NCBI GenBank assembly: GCA_028704035.1
Contig: JAQVLS010000067.1
Coordinates: forward strand, 1 to 7,703
Length of the DNA: 7,703 nt
Source of the DNA: Desulfotomaculaceae bacterium
GTDB taxonomy: Bacteria; Bacillota; Desulfotomaculia; Desulfotomaculales; Pelotomaculaceae
Reading direction: 5' to 3'
This document shows positions 6,353 to 7,703 of this stretch, in pieces. The notes below the pieces were generated by a model. That model saw nothing but the letters and a program-made list of their open reading frames with translations. It searched no databases and had not been told where the DNA came from. Made by a program: the position numbers and the translations under genes. Numbering within the stretch: the first letter of the stretch is position 1; every line of letters begins with the position of its first letter.

Positions 6353-6488
6353 CCTAGACAGCTAATATGTTCTGGTCTGGGACGGGCTAATGGCATAGTC
6401 CTGAACTTGGGGTCATACTACGATACCAAAAATGGACTTCGGTTTCATCACCCAGGAATTTCCTACCTTTAGGTACGGGGAGTGTCAA
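6353..6488 (+). ncRNA. Compact folded segment resembling a TnpB omega RNA
   Basis: Four helices can be drawn on the plus strand: CCTAGACAG (6353-6361) with CTGGTCTGGG (6372-6381), one bulged G; CTTGGG (6406-6411) with CCCAGG (6451-6456), enclosing a TTCG-loop hairpin ATGGAC/GTTTCAT (6432-6448, one bulged T); and the right-end hairpin at 6459-6481. This series ending in GAGTGTCAA is how omega RNAs of IS605-type tnpB elements look, where the RNA ends at the element's right border and continues into flanking DNA as the guide. If so, the guide would begin with GGTGTTAAAAGAGGTG at 6489. No TnpB gene is in the window to use it. Expression is not shown. Confidence 0.35.
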
Positions 6489-6703
6489 GGTGTTAAAAGA
6501 GGTGGGAATGAGCCCCGACATTATTAAGGGACCAACCTGCGTTATGAGCCTGTAGGTCGCCGCAGGCAGATCTGTTTTAGAAAGGTGTCAACACTTAAGG
6601 CCTACAAGTTCCACAATGCATAGTTTCTTAACAGTGGAAAATGTGCTAAAAACCCGCGCCTACGTATTTTCAGCTAATCCGCGCGAAGAGCACAAGGGAA
6701 AAT
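6489..6703. other. Gene-free stretch between the IS605-like segment and the AI-2E gene
   Basis: No credible reading frame is present. CCTGCG (6536-6541) pairs with CGCAGG (6561-6566), and within its loop CCTGTAGGTC (6549-6558) pairs at 9 of 10 positions with GGCCTACAAG (6599-6608), giving a pseudoknot topology. TTCCAC (6609-6614) and GTGGAA (6634-6639) form a further stem. Part or all of this could belong to a larger structured RNA or be an older insertion; with short stems, chance cannot be ruled out. Confidence 0.35.
6648..6687 (-). terminator. Possible terminator after the AI-2E family gene
   Basis: On the minus strand TTCGCGC (6681-6687) can pair with GCGCGGG (6653-6659, two G-T pairs), followed by TTTTT (6648-6652). 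It starts 17 bp past the stop of the AI-2E gene, the expected place, but the loop is about 21 nt, long for an intrinsic terminator. Confidence 0.35.
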
Positions 6704-7703
6704 TCAGAACCAGGCGATGGTTTTCTGAAAAATAAAATTGACAATGACCCTGAGCACGGCCGCCACCGGTACGGCCAAAAGCATGCCGGCCAGCCCGTAC
6801 AGCTCCCCTCCCGCCAGCAGGCTGAAAATCACGGCCAGCGGGTGCAGCCCTACTTTGTCGCCCAGGATTTTGGGAGAAATGATACTGCTTTCCAGCTGGT
6901 GGATAATCAGAAAGGCGGCGGCAACCTTCAGCGCCAGCCATTTTGATTTCAGCAGGGCCAGACAAACTGCGGGAACAGCGCCGATAATCGGGCCGAAATA
7001 TGGGATCAGCTCAGTCAACCCAGCAAACAAGCCCAGCATCAGAGCAAAATCAACGCCCAGCAGCGCCATCACCACTGCGGTCATCCCCCCTACTATGGCG
7101 GCCACCAGTAAATATCCTTTAATAAAGCTGCCCAGCACCCGGTCGATTTCCCGGAAAAGGTCCACGGCCTCGTCCCGCCAGCCCGCCGGCAACAGGGAGA
7201 GGGATTTTACTCTAATTAATTCCAGGTCTCTAAGGATATAGAAGGACAAAACAGGGGCCAGCAATATTTTGAAGACGCTGCCTACCATCCCTACAATAGA
7301 GGCCAGGATATTTCTCACCTGCTCAAGGAGGATATCCTCCAGCCAGTGGAGTCTTTCATCAAAAACCTCCTTTAAACCGTCAGACATCCCCATATCGGAG
7401 TAGCGCTCCTGGATGGACAGAGTCAGCTCTTTGGCCTGCAGCGTATACTGCGGTATCGCGTCTACCAGGCTGTTCAATTGAGTAATAATCAGAGGGAAAC
7501 CATACATGACAAAACCGGCCATGACCAGGAATAAAGCCAGGTAAGCCCAGAGAATGGCGGCAGCCCGTAGCGCGCATCTTTTGCTGATGGCGCCTACCAG
7601 CGGGTTAATCATGTAGGACAGCAGGACTGCCAGCGCAAACGAAAAAAACAACCCCCGCAACAGGTATAGTAAATAAACAACAGCTACCACCAGGGCTGCC
7701 AGT
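6704..7703 (-). CDS. AI-2E family transporter (PerM/YtvI-like membrane protein), 5'-truncated by window edge
   Basis: At least 333 codons of a polytopic inner-membrane protein of the AI-2E/PerM family. A GTG lies at 7690, but hydrophobic in-frame codons (LAALV) continue past it to the edge, so the true start is probably outside. The pattern is typical: N-terminal membrane helices (LLRGLFFSFALAVLLSYMINPLV), a long amphipathic extracytoplasmic region, then a helix bundle with the conserved ELIPYFGPIIGAVPAV and near the C-terminus HPLAVIFSLLAGGELYGLAGM followed by LLAVPVAAV. Family members include TqsA, linked to autoinducer-2 export, and Na+/H+ antiporters, so the substrate cannot be assigned. 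Genes of this family often lie just upstream of alaS in clostridia; here the usual short gap is widened to 774 bp. Confidence 0.9.
   Translation of the reverse strand, partial: LAALVVAVVYLLYLLRGLFFSFALAVLLSYMINPLVGAISKRCALRAAAILWAYLALFLVMAGFVMYGFPLIITQLNSLVDAIPQYTLQAKELTLSIQERYSDMGMSDGLKEVFDERLHWLEDILLEQVRNILASIVGMVGSVFKILLAPVLSFYILRDLELIRVKSLSLLPAGWRDEAVDLFREIDRVLGSFIKGYLLVAAIVGGMTAVVMALLGVDFALMLGLFAGLTELIPYFGPIIGAVPAVCLALLKSKWLALKVAAAFLIIHQLESSIISPKILGDKVGLHPLAVIFSLLAGGELYGLAGMLLAVPVAAVLRVIVNFIFQKTIAWF

Larger units (their letters stand above)
6201..6488 (+). mobile_element. Candidate non-autonomous IS200/IS605-type element or miniature IStron
   Basis: The left side has a bulged hairpin, CCCCGGA (6208-6214) with TCC-GT-GGGG (6219-6227), like the subterminal hairpins of IS605 elements. 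Next comes a perfect ACCGGG/CCCGGT stem (6239-6256) followed by AACTTTTT. The right side has TTTCC-TACC, loop TTTA, GGTA-C-GGGGA (6459-6481) with one bulged base, followed by GTGTCAA; a bulged hairpin just before GAGTGTCAA resembles what I know of IS605-family right ends, where TCAA is a cleavage tetranucleotide. No tnpA or tnpB reading frame is present, and about 290 bp is too short to hold one. Exact borders, target site and transposition are inferred; no TTAC or TTGAT was found at the left border. A group I intron-like ATAGTCC motif (6395-6401) raises the IStron alternative. Confidence 0.45.

Noticed and set aside
6335..6472. 45-residue plus-strand frame inside the IS605-like segment
   Set aside because: No ribosome site, no resemblance to a TnpB C-terminus, and it coincides with the folded RNA segment.
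6151..6660. ORF-less group II intron beginning at GTGCG (6151)
   Set aside because: No domain V-like hairpin with its AGC triad and tetraloop was found toward the 3' side on the plus strand.

Overview
The window looks like chromosomal DNA of an anaerobic, low-to-mid-GC Gram-positive bacterium, most likely a Peptococcaceae/Desulfotomaculum-Pelotomaculum type clostridium. The basis is gene content and order: AI-2E-type permease, alaS, ireB (DUF965), ruvX, a DUF1292 acidic protein and a VanW-type protein all lie on the minus strand, in the order typical of Firmicutes around alaS. AGGAGG-type ribosome sites, sigma-A promoters and several TTG starts fit the same group. Species cannot be named from this sequence alone.

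Layout in minus-strand reading order (right to left): a 5'-truncated AI-2E family membrane protein (7703-6704); a 774-bp gene-free, structure-rich interval (6703-5930) ending in a consensus promoter for alaS; alaS (5926-3287); a plus-strand GNAT acetyltransferase (2820-3290) convergent with alaS, the two stop codons overlapping in one TTAA; ireB (2654-2394); an aldo/keto reductase fused to a two-cluster ferredoxin domain (2369-1422); ruvX (1293-874); a DUF1292 gene with its own consensus promoter and a terminator after it (798-532, terminator 482-513); and the start of a VanW-family cell-envelope protein running off the left edge (459-1).

The genes combine translation (alaS), a PASTA-kinase-linked envelope regulator (ireB), rRNA processing/DNA maintenance (ruvX), possible arginine biosynthesis (an ArgA-like GNAT) and redox metabolism (AKR-ferredoxin). 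Promoters can be seen for alaS, the GNAT gene and the DUF1292 gene, with a weaker one for ruvX, so this is several transcription units rather than one operon.

The most unusual part is the gene-free interval upstream of alaS. It carries hairpins and an end motif resembling IS200/IS605-type transposon ends plus a compact folded segment like a TnpB guide RNA (omega RNA), but no transposase or tnpB. I read it tentatively as a non-autonomous, guide-RNA-bearing IS605 derivative or a miniature IStron. A separate long rod-like stem lies between it and the alaS promoter. No T-box is seen before alaS. I found no CRISPR array, tRNA or rRNA.
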